Below, one piece after another: positions 8,706 to 16,078 of a stretch of DNA of 64,000 nt. The notes under the pieces were generated by a model, which saw only the letters and a program-made list of their open reading frames with translations, did not search any database and was not told the origin of the DNA. The stretch lies in contig NZ_QJRX01000006.1 of NCBI RefSeq assembly GCF_003205495.1, forward strand, positions 228,706 through 292,705. The letters are read 5' to 3'. The stretch's first letter is position 1. Each line of letters opens with the position of its first letter. The DNA comes from Aquipseudomonas alcaligenes (lineage in GTDB: Bacteria > Pseudomonadota > Gammaproteobacteria > Pseudomonadales > Pseudomonadaceae). The position numbers and the translations under genes were made by a program.

Positions 8706-9173
8706 TCACTCCACCCGCAGCACTGCCCAGGTGTGCGCGCCGATCTGCACGCTGTCGCCCGGGCCCTGCCCGAGCAGCTGACGGCCGAGCGGGGCGTGCG
8801 GCGTGATCAGGGTGATGGCCACGCCCTCGGCCTGCAGCTTCAGGCCGGCGCCGTCGGGGCCCAGCAGCAGGCACTGCTCGCGTCCTGCGGCGGCCAGCCA
8901 GATCAGCGCGCCGAGCTGGATGCCCTGCGCCTCGTCGTAGGGGCGCGGCGCCAGGGCGCGCCAGGCGGCCAGGGCGGCGCGGATCTCGGCGGCGCGGCGC
9001 GACTGCCCGGCGGCCAGGTAGGAGGCCTCCAGGCCGCGGGTGTCGTACTTGTTCTCGGCCTTGCTTTCTTCGTGGGTGGCGGCTTGGCGCGCGCTCTCGG
9101 CGGCCGCGACCAGCAGGGCCAGGTCGGCTTCGAGGCGGGCGCAGACCAGCTGCTGGAGGGCGTGTTTGTCCAT
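8706..9173 (-). CDS. GreA/GreB-family transcription elongation factor-like protein
   Basis: The 155-residue product has an N-terminal helical, charged region typical of the coiled-coil part (ATHEESKAENKYDTRGLEASY) and a C-terminal domain resembling the GreA/GreB FKBP-like domain (TPHAPLGRQLLGQGPGDSVQI). Gre factors bind the RNA polymerase secondary channel and stimulate transcript cleavage. This shorter Pseudomonas-type relative may act similarly or may be a polymerase-binding paralogue. It converges with the cNMP/rhodanese gene, and the two stop codons are directly adjacent (8705/8706). In-frame sequence upstream of 9173 runs under the divergent solute-binding gene and was excluded. Confidence 0.7.
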   Translation of the reverse strand: MDKHALQQLVCARLEADLALLVAAAESARQAATHEESKAENKYDTRGLEASYLAAGQSRRAAEIRAALAAWRALAPRPYDEAQGIQLGALIWLAAAGREQCLLLGPDGAGLKLQAEGVAITLITPHAPLGRQLLGQGPGDSVQIGAHTWAVLRVE

Positions 9174-9281
9174 GCTCGGGCGTCGTGCAACGGGGCGGCC
9201 AGGGTAGCAGAGCCGCGCCGTGCCCGCTGCCCGCGCCCGACTAGACTGTGGAAGTGTCTGCCCAGCCCAGGTGAAACCGCG

Positions 9282-10064
9282 ATGTGCACTGCCCGCTGGC
9301 GTTGGCTGGGATGCCTGTTCGCCCTGAGCCTGTTCCCCGGCCTGCAGGCTGCGCCGCTGCAGCTGTATACCGAGGAGTACCCGCCGCTGAACTTCGCCCG
9401 CGACGGCCGCCCCGTGGGCCTGGCCGTCGACCTGGTGCGCGAGATTCTCGAGCGCACCGGCCAGCGCGCGCAGATCTCGGTGGTGCCCTGGGCGCGCGGC
9501 TACCAGGCGGCCAGCAGCGAGCCCGACAGCGGCCTGTTCGTCACCATGCGCACCGCCGAGCGCGAGCCGCTGTTCAAGTGGGTCGGGCCGGTGGCGGTGG
9601 TGGTCACCAGCTTCTACGCGCTCAGGGGTTCGGGCATCCGCATCGACAGCCTGGAGGATGCCGCGCGGGTCGGCACGGTCGCCGTGCCGCGGCAGTGGTA
9701 CAGCTACCAGGCACTCGAGGCGCGCGGCCTGGACAACCTGTACGGAGTGATCGGTCCGCAGCAGATGATGAGCATGCTGCGCCACGGCCGGGTACCGGTG
9801 GTGGTGGCCGACAACGTGACCCTGGAGAGCCTGCTGGCCCTGGGCGGGCTGCGCCCGGAGCAGGTCGAGCCGCTGTATGGCTTCCTGCGCAGCGAAGCCT
9901 ACATCGCCTTCTCGCCGAGTACCGCGGACGCCGTGGTGCGCGACTGGCAGCAGGCGCTGGATTCGATGAAGGCCGACGGCAGCTTCGCCCTGATCTACCG
10001 GCGCTGGTTGCCGGGGCAGGAGCCGCCGGCCGAGCTGCTCAGGCCCGCTGCGGCCTTACCCTGA
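9282..10064 (+). CDS. periplasmic solute-binding protein (SBP_bac_3 type)
   Basis: Family 3-like extracellular solute-binding protein of 260 residues. It has a signal peptide (cleavage probable after LQAA) and then the characteristic mature start LQLYTEEYPPLNFARDGRPVGLAVDLVREIL. Later it has FKWVGPVAVVVTSFYAL. It is not followed by ABC permease or ATPase genes, so it may supply an unlinked transporter or act as a sensor input. It resembles, at a distance, the tandem pair at 42553 and 43447 (shared EEYPP/ENFPP and FKWVGP motifs). The start at 9282 is chosen because it begins the signal peptide. The 3' end overlaps the convergent DMT gene by 26 nt. Confidence 0.85.
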   Translation: MCTARWRWLGCLFALSLFPGLQAAPLQLYTEEYPPLNFARDGRPVGLAVDLVREILERTGQRAQISVVPWARGYQAASSEPDSGLFVTMRTAEREPLFKWVGPVAVVVTSFYALRGSGIRIDSLEDAARVGTVAVPRQWYSYQALEARGLDNLYGVIGPQQMMSMLRHGRVPVVVADNVTLESLLALGGLRPEQVEPLYGFLRSEAYIAFSPSTADAVVRDWQQALDSMKADGSFALIYRRWLPGQEPPAELLRPAAALP

Positions 10065-10986
10065 CCGCCCAGAGCACGCCGACGATCAGCAGGGCGATGC
10101 CGGCCAGGGTCAGCGGCGCCGGCCACTGGCCGCGCAGGATGAAGGCATAGGCCAGTGCCGCCAGGGTCTCGAAGACGATCAGCTGGCCGGCCAGCGAGGT
10201 CGGCAGGCGCTGGCTGGCCTCGTTCCAGCACAGGGTGCCGACCCAGGAAGCGAGCAGGGCGATGACCAGCATCAGGGCGATGAACTGCTCCGGGCGCGGC
10301 CCCAGCGGCATGGCGAAGTCGCTGCCGCTGGCGGCCATGCCGGCCCACAGCAGGGCATAGCCGAGCAGGGCCATGGGCAGGGTCACCAGGCCCTGGGCGG
10401 TGGCCCAGGTGCGTGGGCTGCGCCCGGGATGGTCACGCAGCCAGTCGGCGTTGCGCAACGGGTACCAGGTCCAGCAGGCCACGGCGATCACCGCCAGCAG
10501 CGCGCCGCTGGCGTAGCGGCCCCAGTCGGTATTGCCGGCGGCGCTCAGGGCCTGCAGCTCGGCCTGGTTGACGCAGGCGATGCCGGCGCCGATCAGCCCC
10601 AGCGAGGGCAGCATCCGGGCCCAGGGCAGACGGCCGTCGCGCTCGACGTTGCGCAGGTTGGCGGCGATGGCGATGACCACCGGCAGGGTGCCGATGATCA
10701 TGGTCGGCAGCGGCCCGCCGGCGCGCTGGATGGCGCTGGCCAGGCACAGGTAGTAGAGCAGGTTGCCCACCGCCGACAGCTTCAGCGCCTCCAGCCAGTC
10801 GCTGCGCGACAGCTGGCGCAGGCGCGCGCGGTCGAGCCAGGCCAGCGGCAGGGCGATCAGGCCGAAGGCCAGGTAGCGCCCGACCGATTGCAGGGCGGCC
10901 GGGTATTCCGGCAGCAGCAGCGGGCCGACGAATACCAGCCCCCACATCATCCCGGCGATCAGGGCGAACAGCGTACCCATCCACAT
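10039..10986 (-). CDS. DMT-superfamily (EamA) transporter
   Basis: Inner-membrane protein of 315 residues with about ten hydrophobic helices in two repeats, the layout of EamA drug/metabolite exporters. The start is MWMGTLFALIAGMMWGLVFV and the second repeat contains LIVFETLAALAYAFILRG. The substrate is unknown. I chose the ATG at 10986 because AGGAG lies 7 nt upstream; an in-frame ATG at 11007 has no visible ribosome-binding site and puts that AGGAG inside the coding sequence. The 3' end overlaps the convergent solute-binding gene by 26 nt. Confidence 0.85.
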   Translation of the reverse strand: MWMGTLFALIAGMMWGLVFVGPLLLPEYPAALQSVGRYLAFGLIALPLAWLDRARLRQLSRSDWLEALKLSAVGNLLYYLCLASAIQRAGGPLPTMIIGTLPVVIAIAANLRNVERDGRLPWARMLPSLGLIGAGIACVNQAELQALSAAGNTDWGRYASGALLAVIAVACWTWYPLRNADWLRDHPGRSPRTWATAQGLVTLPMALLGYALLWAGMAASGSDFAMPLGPRPEQFIALMLVIALLASWVGTLCWNEASQRLPTSLAGQLIVFETLAALAYAFILRGQWPAPLTLAGIALLIVGVLWAVRVRPQRA

Positions 10987-11056
10987 GACAAGACTCCTCG
11001 TAGCCATCGCGGGTCAGTGTGGCTGCCCGGCGCGCGGCCGTCTTGAACGCTCTTGC

Positions 11057-11509
11057 TCAGGTGCGGCGCATGCCGACGTGCGGGATGTCGTCTTCCAGGT
11101 ACGGCGCGGTCACCGCGACGAAGTCATAGCGGCCGTAGTAGCCCTGCAGGTGGGCTTGCGCCGAGAGGTAGATCGGCAGTCCGGGCCAGCGCTGCAGGCA
11201 GGCCGCCACGGCGCGCTCCATCAGCTGGTGGCCGAGGCCGCTGCCGCGCGCCTCGGGGGCGATCACCACGCGGCCGATCACCGCCTCGCCGCCCTGGGTC
11301 GCCGGGTCGAGCAGGCGCAGGTAGGCCAGCAGCCGCTCGTCCTGCCAGGCCAGCAGGTGGCAGGTATCGCAGAGCAGGTCCTGGCCATCGACGTCCTGGT
11401 AGGGGCAGTGCTGCTCGACCACGAAGACGCGCGAGCGCAGTTCGAGCAGGGCGTACAGCTCGCGCTTGTCCAGGTCGCTGTGGTGCTTGAGGTGCCAGGT
11501 CAGTTGCAT
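11057..11509 (-). CDS. elaA: ElaA-family GNAT acetyltransferase
   Basis: The 150-residue protein matches the ElaA-type GNAT family, with start WHLKHHSDLDKRELYALLELRSRVFVVEQ and then CPYQDVDGQDL. The acetyl-CoA loop region is GRVVIAPEARGSGLGHQLM (R/Q-x-x-G-x-G/A type). The length matches E. coli ElaA (about 153). The substrate is unknown. The start at 11509 overlaps the end of the upstream DinB-like gene by 10 nt, so the pair is likely translated from one message. Confidence 0.88.
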   Translation of the reverse strand: MQLTWHLKHHSDLDKRELYALLELRSRVFVVEQHCPYQDVDGQDLLCDTCHLLAWQDERLLAYLRLLDPATQGGEAVIGRVVIAPEARGSGLGHQLMERAVAACLQRWPGLPIYLSAQAHLQGYYGRYDFVAVTAPYLEDDIPHVGMRRT

Positions 11510-12024
11510 GTCGGAGTGCTCGCAGGGGCGTGTGGGGCGGTCGCGGCGAGCTTGCCGAGCAGCCACTGCAGGCCGGCCAGGTGCTGCTGGTCGTGGCTGC
11601 ACAGGTAGTGCAGCAGGCTGCGCAGGGTCAGCTCGCCGTAGCCCTCGAAGCGGGCCGGGCGCTGCAGCTGGGCCGCGTCGAGCGTGCCGAGCAGCGCCAG
11701 GGTCTCGCGCCGGGCGCGGCGGAACTCGGCCAGCACCGAGTCGGCATCCGCCTCGGCGTAGCGGCGCTCGCGGGCCATGGCCGCGCCGTCCAGCGAGAGC
11801 AGCAGCGGGTTGTCTTCGCTGAGAGTGCGGCGGATGCGCAGCTGGTAGCCCTCCACCTCGATGTCGCGCACATGGCAGAGCTGCTCGATGGCGCTGAAGG
11901 GCTCGCTGGGGATGCCCTCCCAGGACTCCGGCCGCCAGTGCCGGCAGGCGGTGGGGAAGGCGGCGAAGTGGGCCTGCAGCTGGTCGGGAAAGACGGCGAG
12001 GGCATTCAGGGTGAGGCTGAGCAT
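11500..12024 (-). CDS. DinB-like four-helix-bundle protein
   Basis: Predicted all-helical 174-residue protein. It carries spaced histidines typical of DinB/YfiT-like putative metalloenzymes: one in IEQLCHVRDIEVEGY near residue 50 and a pair in LLHYLCSHDQQHLAGLQWLL near residue 145. Such proteins bind a divalent metal and include thiol-dependent transferases, but the activity here is unknown. The ATG at 12024 is the first in frame. The gene overlaps elaA by 10 nt and is separated from the upstream minus-strand gene by 87 nt with no clear terminator. Confidence 0.8.
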   Translation of the reverse strand: MLSLTLNALAVFPDQLQAHFAAFPTACRHWRPESWEGIPSEPFSAIEQLCHVRDIEVEGYQLRIRRTLSEDNPLLLSLDGAAMARERRYAEADADSVLAEFRRARRETLALLGTLDAAQLQRPARFEGYGELTLRSLLHYLCSHDQQHLAGLQWLLGKLAATAPHAPASTPTCN

Positions 12025-12111
12025 GGCGCTGCTCCGGCGGACAGAGTTCCCATGCTGGCACGGCGCGGGCCGCGCCGCGCGATACAGATGGCGAGAAAAT
12101 CGGGACGGCAG

Positions 12112-12558
12112 TCAGGCCGCATCGCGCCAGATGCGGAGGGCGGCGAACAGGTCGTCGGCTTCGCCGTAGCGCTCGATCAGCTCGGCGCGGATCTCCAGCA
12201 GATGCTCGAGGAAGCGCCCCACGAAGTCCCGCTGCGCCTGGCTGAACGCCAGCACATGGCGGTTCTGCGGGCCGTCGTAGCTGAGGTGGAAGAGGAACTG
12301 GCCGATGTAGGAGCTGTGCTCGTCGCTCTCCAGGCACAGGCGCACCAGCGCCGGGAAGAAATAGCCCAGGCCCTCGGGAGTGACGAAGCACAGCGGGTCC
12401 CAGCCGGGGTTGCCCAGCTCGCGCAGGCCGATGCCGTCGATGCTTGCGTTGAGCAGCGTCTGGTCGTGCTCGCAGCATTCATCGCAGTGCCGGTAGTCGG
12501 TGAAGTGTGCGGGCCTGGGCGCGGCGAACAGCGCCTTGGATTCTTCCAGCCAGTTCAT
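12112..12558 (-). CDS. hypothetical protein with HCDECCEHD motif (DUF6714-like)
   Basis: Soluble 148-residue protein without signal or membrane segments. An N-terminal HCDECCEHD cluster (about residues 24-32) could bind metal. It is followed by the aromatic segment GLGYFFPALVRLCLES and a helical C terminus. The pattern resembles the DUF6714 family from memory, with no known function. The ATG at 12558 was preferred over an in-frame GTG at 12567. Neither has a strong ribosome-binding site, so the start is uncertain by three codons. Confidence 0.65.
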   Translation of the reverse strand: MNWLEESKALFAAPRPAHFTDYRHCDECCEHDQTLLNASIDGIGLRELGNPGWDPLCFVTPEGLGYFFPALVRLCLESDEHSSYIGQFLFHLSYDGPQNRHVLAFSQAQRDFVGRFLEHLLEIRAELIERYGEADDLFAALRIWRDAA

Positions 12559-12649
12559 GGTGGGCACGTGTGATGGGGGCTTGGCCCATCATAGGCGTCC
12601 GAGCTGCCGGCAGCACCTACACTGCTTCTGGGGAGCTAGGAGGTGTGCC

Positions 12650-13507
12650 TTGGCGGTCGAGGTTTCGGACTATTCGATCTACCGGCGGGTGGTGTCGCAA
12701 CTGATGCAGGGCCAGGAGCAACTGCCCAGCCTGCCGGCGCTGACCCTGGAGATCCGCCGGGCGCTGAGCGACGGCCAGGCCAGCCTGGGCGCGCTGGCGC
12801 GCCTGGTCAGCCGCGACCCGGCGCTGGCCGCGCTGCTGATGAAACATGCCTCCTGCGCCCTGTACCGCCACCCGGTGGCGCCGCGCACCCTGCAGGAAGT
12901 GATAGTGCTGCTCGGCGTGGGCGAGGTCGATCGCATCACCATGGTGCACAGCATCAAGAGCCTGTTCACCCTGCACAGCCCGGCGCACAAGCGCCTGTTC
13001 ATGGAGGTCTGGGAGCGCCTGGTGCTCAAGGCCAGCACCTGCGCCATGCTCGCCCGCCTGCTCGGCCAGGTGGCGCCGGAGCACGCCCTGCTGGCCAGCC
13101 TGCTCAGCGAGGTAGGCACCCTGGCCGTGCTCTCGGCGTTCAAGGACGAGGCGCAGATTCCCTCCGGCGAGCTGTACTACAAGCTGTGCCGCGAATACAG
13201 CAAGTCGCTGGGGGTGATAGTGCTGAAGAAGTGGGCGGTGGACGACGAGTACATTGGGGTGATCCGTGGCGCCGGCGACTGGGGCGCCAGCAGTGGATGG
13301 GGGCTGGAGCTGATCGATCTGGTCAACCTGGCCCTGTTCCATGCCATCAAGGAGCGCGATGCCCTGGCCGAGCTGCCGCAGCTGGTGGAGCTGGCGGCCT
13401 ACCACAAGCTGCGGCCGCCGCTGAACTTCATCGGCGACAACGGCGAGCTGGAGCTGGTGGTCAGCCACCGCGCGGACATCCACGCCATCGCCGCCACCCT
13501 GCGCTGA
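12650..13507 (+). CDS. HDOD-domain signalling protein
   Basis: The 285-residue protein has an HDOD domain over most of its length: LPSLPALTLEIRRALSDGQASLGALARLVSRDPALAALLMKHAS, written here in parts, is the classic HDOD opening with the start LPSLPALTLEI and the core VSRDPALAALLMKHAS, followed by TLQEVIVLLGVGEV. HDOD proteins in Pseudomonas act in signalling, often with two-component or c-di-GMP modules, and lack the catalytic HD pair. The start is TTG at 12650: TAGGAGG sits 6 nt before it and no ATG is suitably placed. It is divergent from the HCDECCEHD gene and followed by a PfpI-like gene after 100 nt. Confidence 0.85.
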   Translation: MAVEVSDYSIYRRVVSQLMQGQEQLPSLPALTLEIRRALSDGQASLGALARLVSRDPALAALLMKHASCALYRHPVAPRTLQEVIVLLGVGEVDRITMVHSIKSLFTLHSPAHKRLFMEVWERLVLKASTCAMLARLLGQVAPEHALLASLLSEVGTLAVLSAFKDEAQIPSGELYYKLCREYSKSLGVIVLKKWAVDDEYIGVIRGAGDWGASSGWGLELIDLVNLALFHAIKERDALAELPQLVELAAYHKLRPPLNFIGDNGELELVVSHRADIHAIAATLR

Positions 13508-13607
13508 GCTGGCGGCCGCGGCGCGCGCGCCTGGCGTCGTCGGTCTGCCGGGTTGTCGCCAGGCCTGCTAAGGTCGTGCTGCACTGCTACCGCCACGAGA
13601 GCCCGCC

Positions 13608-14474
13608 ATGTCCGCGCCCTGCATCCTGATCCCCCTGCCGCGCCGCGATTTCGATCCCAGCGAGGCCGCCCTGGCCTGGCGCCAGCTGCGCCGGGCCGGC
13701 TACCGGGTGTGCTTCGCCACCCCGGACGGCCAGCCGGCGGAGCCGGACCCGCAGATGCTCAGCGGCGAGGGGCTGGATGCCTGGGGGCTGGTCCCCGGCC
13801 TGCGCCGGGTGCGACTGCTCGGCCTGCTGCTGCGCGCCAACGGCGCGGCGCGGGCGGCCTGCGCCGAGATGCTGGAGGACCCGGACTACCGGCAGCCGCT
13901 GCGTCACGAGGGCCTGCGCGTCGAGGACTTCGCCGGCCTGATGCTGCCCGGCGGGCACTGGGCCCGCGGCATGCGCGAATACCTGGAGAGCGCGACGCTG
14001 CAGGCCCTGGTCGCGGCCTTCTTCGCCGCCGACAAGCCGCTGGCGGCGGTCTGCCACGGCGTGCTGCTGGCGGCGCGCAGCCAGGGCGCGGACGGCCGCT
14101 CGGTGCTGCACGGGCGCAAGACCACCGGCCTGACCTGGAAGATGGAGAAGACCGCCTGGGACCTGACCCGCTTCTACGGCCGCTGGTGGGACGGCGACTA
14201 CTACCGCACCTACTCCGAGGCGCCGGGCGAGCCGGCCGGCTACATGAGCGTGCAGGGCGAGGTGGGCCGACTGCTGGCCAGCCCGGCGGATTTTCTCGAT
14301 GTGCCGCGCGACGCCCCCGACTTCTGGCGCAAGACCAGCGGCCTGCACCGCGACACGCCGGACGACAGCCGCCCGGCCTGGGTGGTACGCGACGGCAACT
14401 ATGTGTCCGGGCGCTGGCCGGGCGACATGCACGAGCTGATGCGGCGCTTTATCGAGCTGCTACCGGCAGCGTAG
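13608..14474 (+). CDS. DJ-1/PfpI-like type 1 glutamine amidotransferase-fold protein
   Basis: The 288-residue protein has the DJ-1/PfpI nucleophile elbow AAVCHGVLLAARS near residue 148 and the preceding glycine-rich loop LMLPGGHWARGMREYL. This size class includes putative chaperones and deglycases. The catalytic Cys is present, with the His directly after it. The substrate is unknown. The C-terminal third has a distinctive TRFYGRWWDGDYYRTY segment. The stop codon TAG is supplied by the first bases of a REP element (GTAGCCCG...), so the end of this protein may have been set by the repeat insertion. Confidence 0.8.
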   Translation: MSAPCILIPLPRRDFDPSEAALAWRQLRRAGYRVCFATPDGQPAEPDPQMLSGEGLDAWGLVPGLRRVRLLGLLLRANGAARAACAEMLEDPDYRQPLRHEGLRVEDFAGLMLPGGHWARGMREYLESATLQALVAAFFAADKPLAAVCHGVLLAARSQGADGRSVLHGRKTTGLTWKMEKTAWDLTRFYGRWWDGDYYRTYSEAPGEPAGYMSVQGEVGRLLASPADFLDVPRDAPDFWRKTSGLHRDTPDDSRPAWVVRDGNYVSGRWPGDMHELMRRFIELLPAA

Positions 14475-14530
14475 CCCGAATGCAATCCGGGAATACAGGT
14501 AGCACCGCCCCCGGATTGCATCCGGGCTAC
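14471..14530. repeat. REP pair (GTAGCCCGGATGCAATCCGGG type)
   Basis: Head-to-head REP copies: GTAGCCCGAATGCAATCCGG and, inverted, CCCGGATTGCATCCGGGCTA, separated by about 20 nt. It overlaps the stop codon of the preceding gene. The following stretch to 14648 holds no gene, only a GTAGGGTGGGTAAG-like fragment that may be another repeat remnant. Confidence 0.85.
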
Positions 14531-14648
14531 ATACTGCCCAGGCCGTAGGCGTCCCTGTAGGCGCGAGTTCTGCGGCGCCCGTGTCTGTCTATCGTAGGGT
14601 GGGTAAGACCCGGGCAGCGGTCAACGCGGGTATCACTCCTGCGCGGTG

Positions 14649-15833
14649 CTAGACAAATTGCGCGGCGGCGTGCGCCGAGGCCCAGGCCCACTGGAAGTTG
14701 AAGCCGCCGAGGTGGCCGGTGACATCCAGCACCTCGCCGATGAAGTACAGCCCCGGCGACTTCTGCGACTCCATGGTCTTCGACGACACCTCGCGGGTGT
14801 CAATGCCGCCCAGGGTCACTTCGGCGGTGCGGTAGCCCTCGGTGCCGGCCGGCACCAGGGTCCACTCGGCCAGTTTCTGCGCCACTGCCTCCAGCTCCGC
14901 CGGGGTGTACTGCTTGAGCGGCTTGCTGACGAACCACTGCTCGGCCAGCAGACCGGCCATCTTCTTGGTGAACAGCTCGGCCAGCAGGGTCTTCAGCTCA
15001 CTGTTCGGCCGTTCGTGCTGCTGCGCCGCCAGCCACTCGGGCAGATCGATGTGCGGCAGCAGGTTGATGCTGATGGCATCGCCCGGCTGCCAGTAGGAGG
15101 AGATCTGCAGGATCGCCGGGCCGCTCAGGCCGCGGTGGGTGAACAGGATGTTCTCCTTGAAGCTGACCCCGTTGCAGCTGACCAGGCAATCCTCCACTGA
15201 GGTGCCGGACAGCTCGGTGCACAGCGCCTTGAGCTGTGGCTCGGTGATGGTGAAGGGCACCAGGCCGGCGCGGGTCGGCAGCAGGGTATGGCCGAACTGC
15301 CTGGCCACCTGGTAGCCGAAGCCCGTGGCGCCGAGGGTAGGGATGGACAGGCCGCCGGTGGCGATCACCAGCGACTCGCAGCTGAACTCGCCGGCGCTGG
15401 TGCGCAGGGCATAGCCGTTCGCGGTCTTGCCGATGGTCTCGACCGAAGTATCCAGGCGCAGGTCGACGCCGTGCTCGTCGCACTCGGCCAGCAGCATATT
15501 GAGGATGTCGCTGGCCTTGCGGTCGCAGAACAGCTGGCCGAGCTTCTTCTCGTGGTAGGGCACGTCGTGCTTGACCACCAGCTCGACGAAGTCCCACTGG
15601 CTGTAGCGGGCCAGGGCCGACTTGCAGAAGTGCGGGTTGTGCGAGAGGAAGTTGGCCGGTTCGCAGTACATGTTGGTGAAGTTGCAGCGCCCGCCGCCGG
15701 ACATGAGGATCTTCTTGCCCGGCTTGTTGGCGTGGTCCAGCAGCAGCACGCCACGCCCGCGCGCGGCGGCCTTGGCCGCGCACATCAGGCCGGCGGCGCC
15801 GGCGCCGATGATGATGACCGGGAAGAAGGACAA
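14649..15833 (-). CDS. yhiN: HI0933/YhiN-family FAD-dependent oxidoreductase
   Basis: Flavoprotein of 394 residues. The N-terminal dinucleotide-binding motif is VIIIGAGAAGLMCAAKAA, followed by the family signature KKILMSGGGRCNFTN. A second glycine-rich motif is VIATGGLSIPTLGATGFGY and the C terminus has GEVLDVTGHLGGFNFQWAW. This is the HI0933/YhiN (BaiN/RdsA-like) family. The physiological substrate is unsettled; a link to rRNA modification in E. coli has been proposed. The start is TTG at 15833 with GAGG about 8 nt upstream. No ATG fits the flavin-binding fold start. The yhiN symbol is by family. Confidence 0.88.
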   Translation of the reverse strand: MSFFPVIIIGAGAAGLMCAAKAAARGRGVLLLDHANKPGKKILMSGGGRCNFTNMYCEPANFLSHNPHFCKSALARYSQWDFVELVVKHDVPYHEKKLGQLFCDRKASDILNMLLAECDEHGVDLRLDTSVETIGKTANGYALRTSAGEFSCESLVIATGGLSIPTLGATGFGYQVARQFGHTLLPTRAGLVPFTITEPQLKALCTELSGTSVEDCLVSCNGVSFKENILFTHRGLSGPAILQISSYWQPGDAISINLLPHIDLPEWLAAQQHERPNSELKTLLAELFTKKMAGLLAEQWFVSKPLKQYTPAELEAVAQKLAEWTLVPAGTEGYRTAEVTLGGIDTREVSSKTMESQKSPGLYFIGEVLDVTGHLGGFNFQWAWASAHAAAQFV

Positions 15834-15907
15834 GGGCTGTACCTCGGGACTGTGCGGAAGGGGCGCATTCTAGCGGAAAGCGTTGCCAAGCCTGAGGACC
15901 GTCGTCG

Positions 15908-15966
15908 TGTGGCTTGGATGCCATCTGGAAACTGGCAGGCCCGCCCCCGGATTGCATCCGGGCTAC
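15908..15966. repeat. REP pair, left copy degenerate
   Basis: An intact inverted REP half (CCCCGGATTGCATCCGGGCT) ends at 15966. The left partner GTGGCTTGGATGCCATCTGG is a decayed copy of GTAGCCCGGATGCAATCCGG. It lies in the 245-nt gap between yhiN and yccS. Confidence 0.7.
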
Positions 15967-15983
15967 GCCGGCTGGTGCGGTGA

Positions 15984-16022
15984 CCCTCTCCCCAGCCCTC
16001 TCCCATAAATGGGAGCGGGGGC
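15984..16022. repeat. CCCTCTCCC-type hairpin repeat downstream of yccS
   Basis: CCCTCTCCCATAAATGGGAG with a further CCCTCTCCCC in front. It is an imperfect member of the family seen after tktA and pgk, and it sits on the 3' side of the minus-strand yccS gene. It directly abuts a REP element. Confidence 0.65.
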
Positions 16023-16078
16023 AACAGCGGCACCGTGCAATTCGTCACCCCTGGCCCGTTTAGGGGGGCGAGGGTGAC

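Noticed and set aside
10987..11007. Longer DMT transporter start at 11007
   Set aside because: It has no ribosome-binding site, whereas the ATG at 10986 has AGGAG at ideal spacing.
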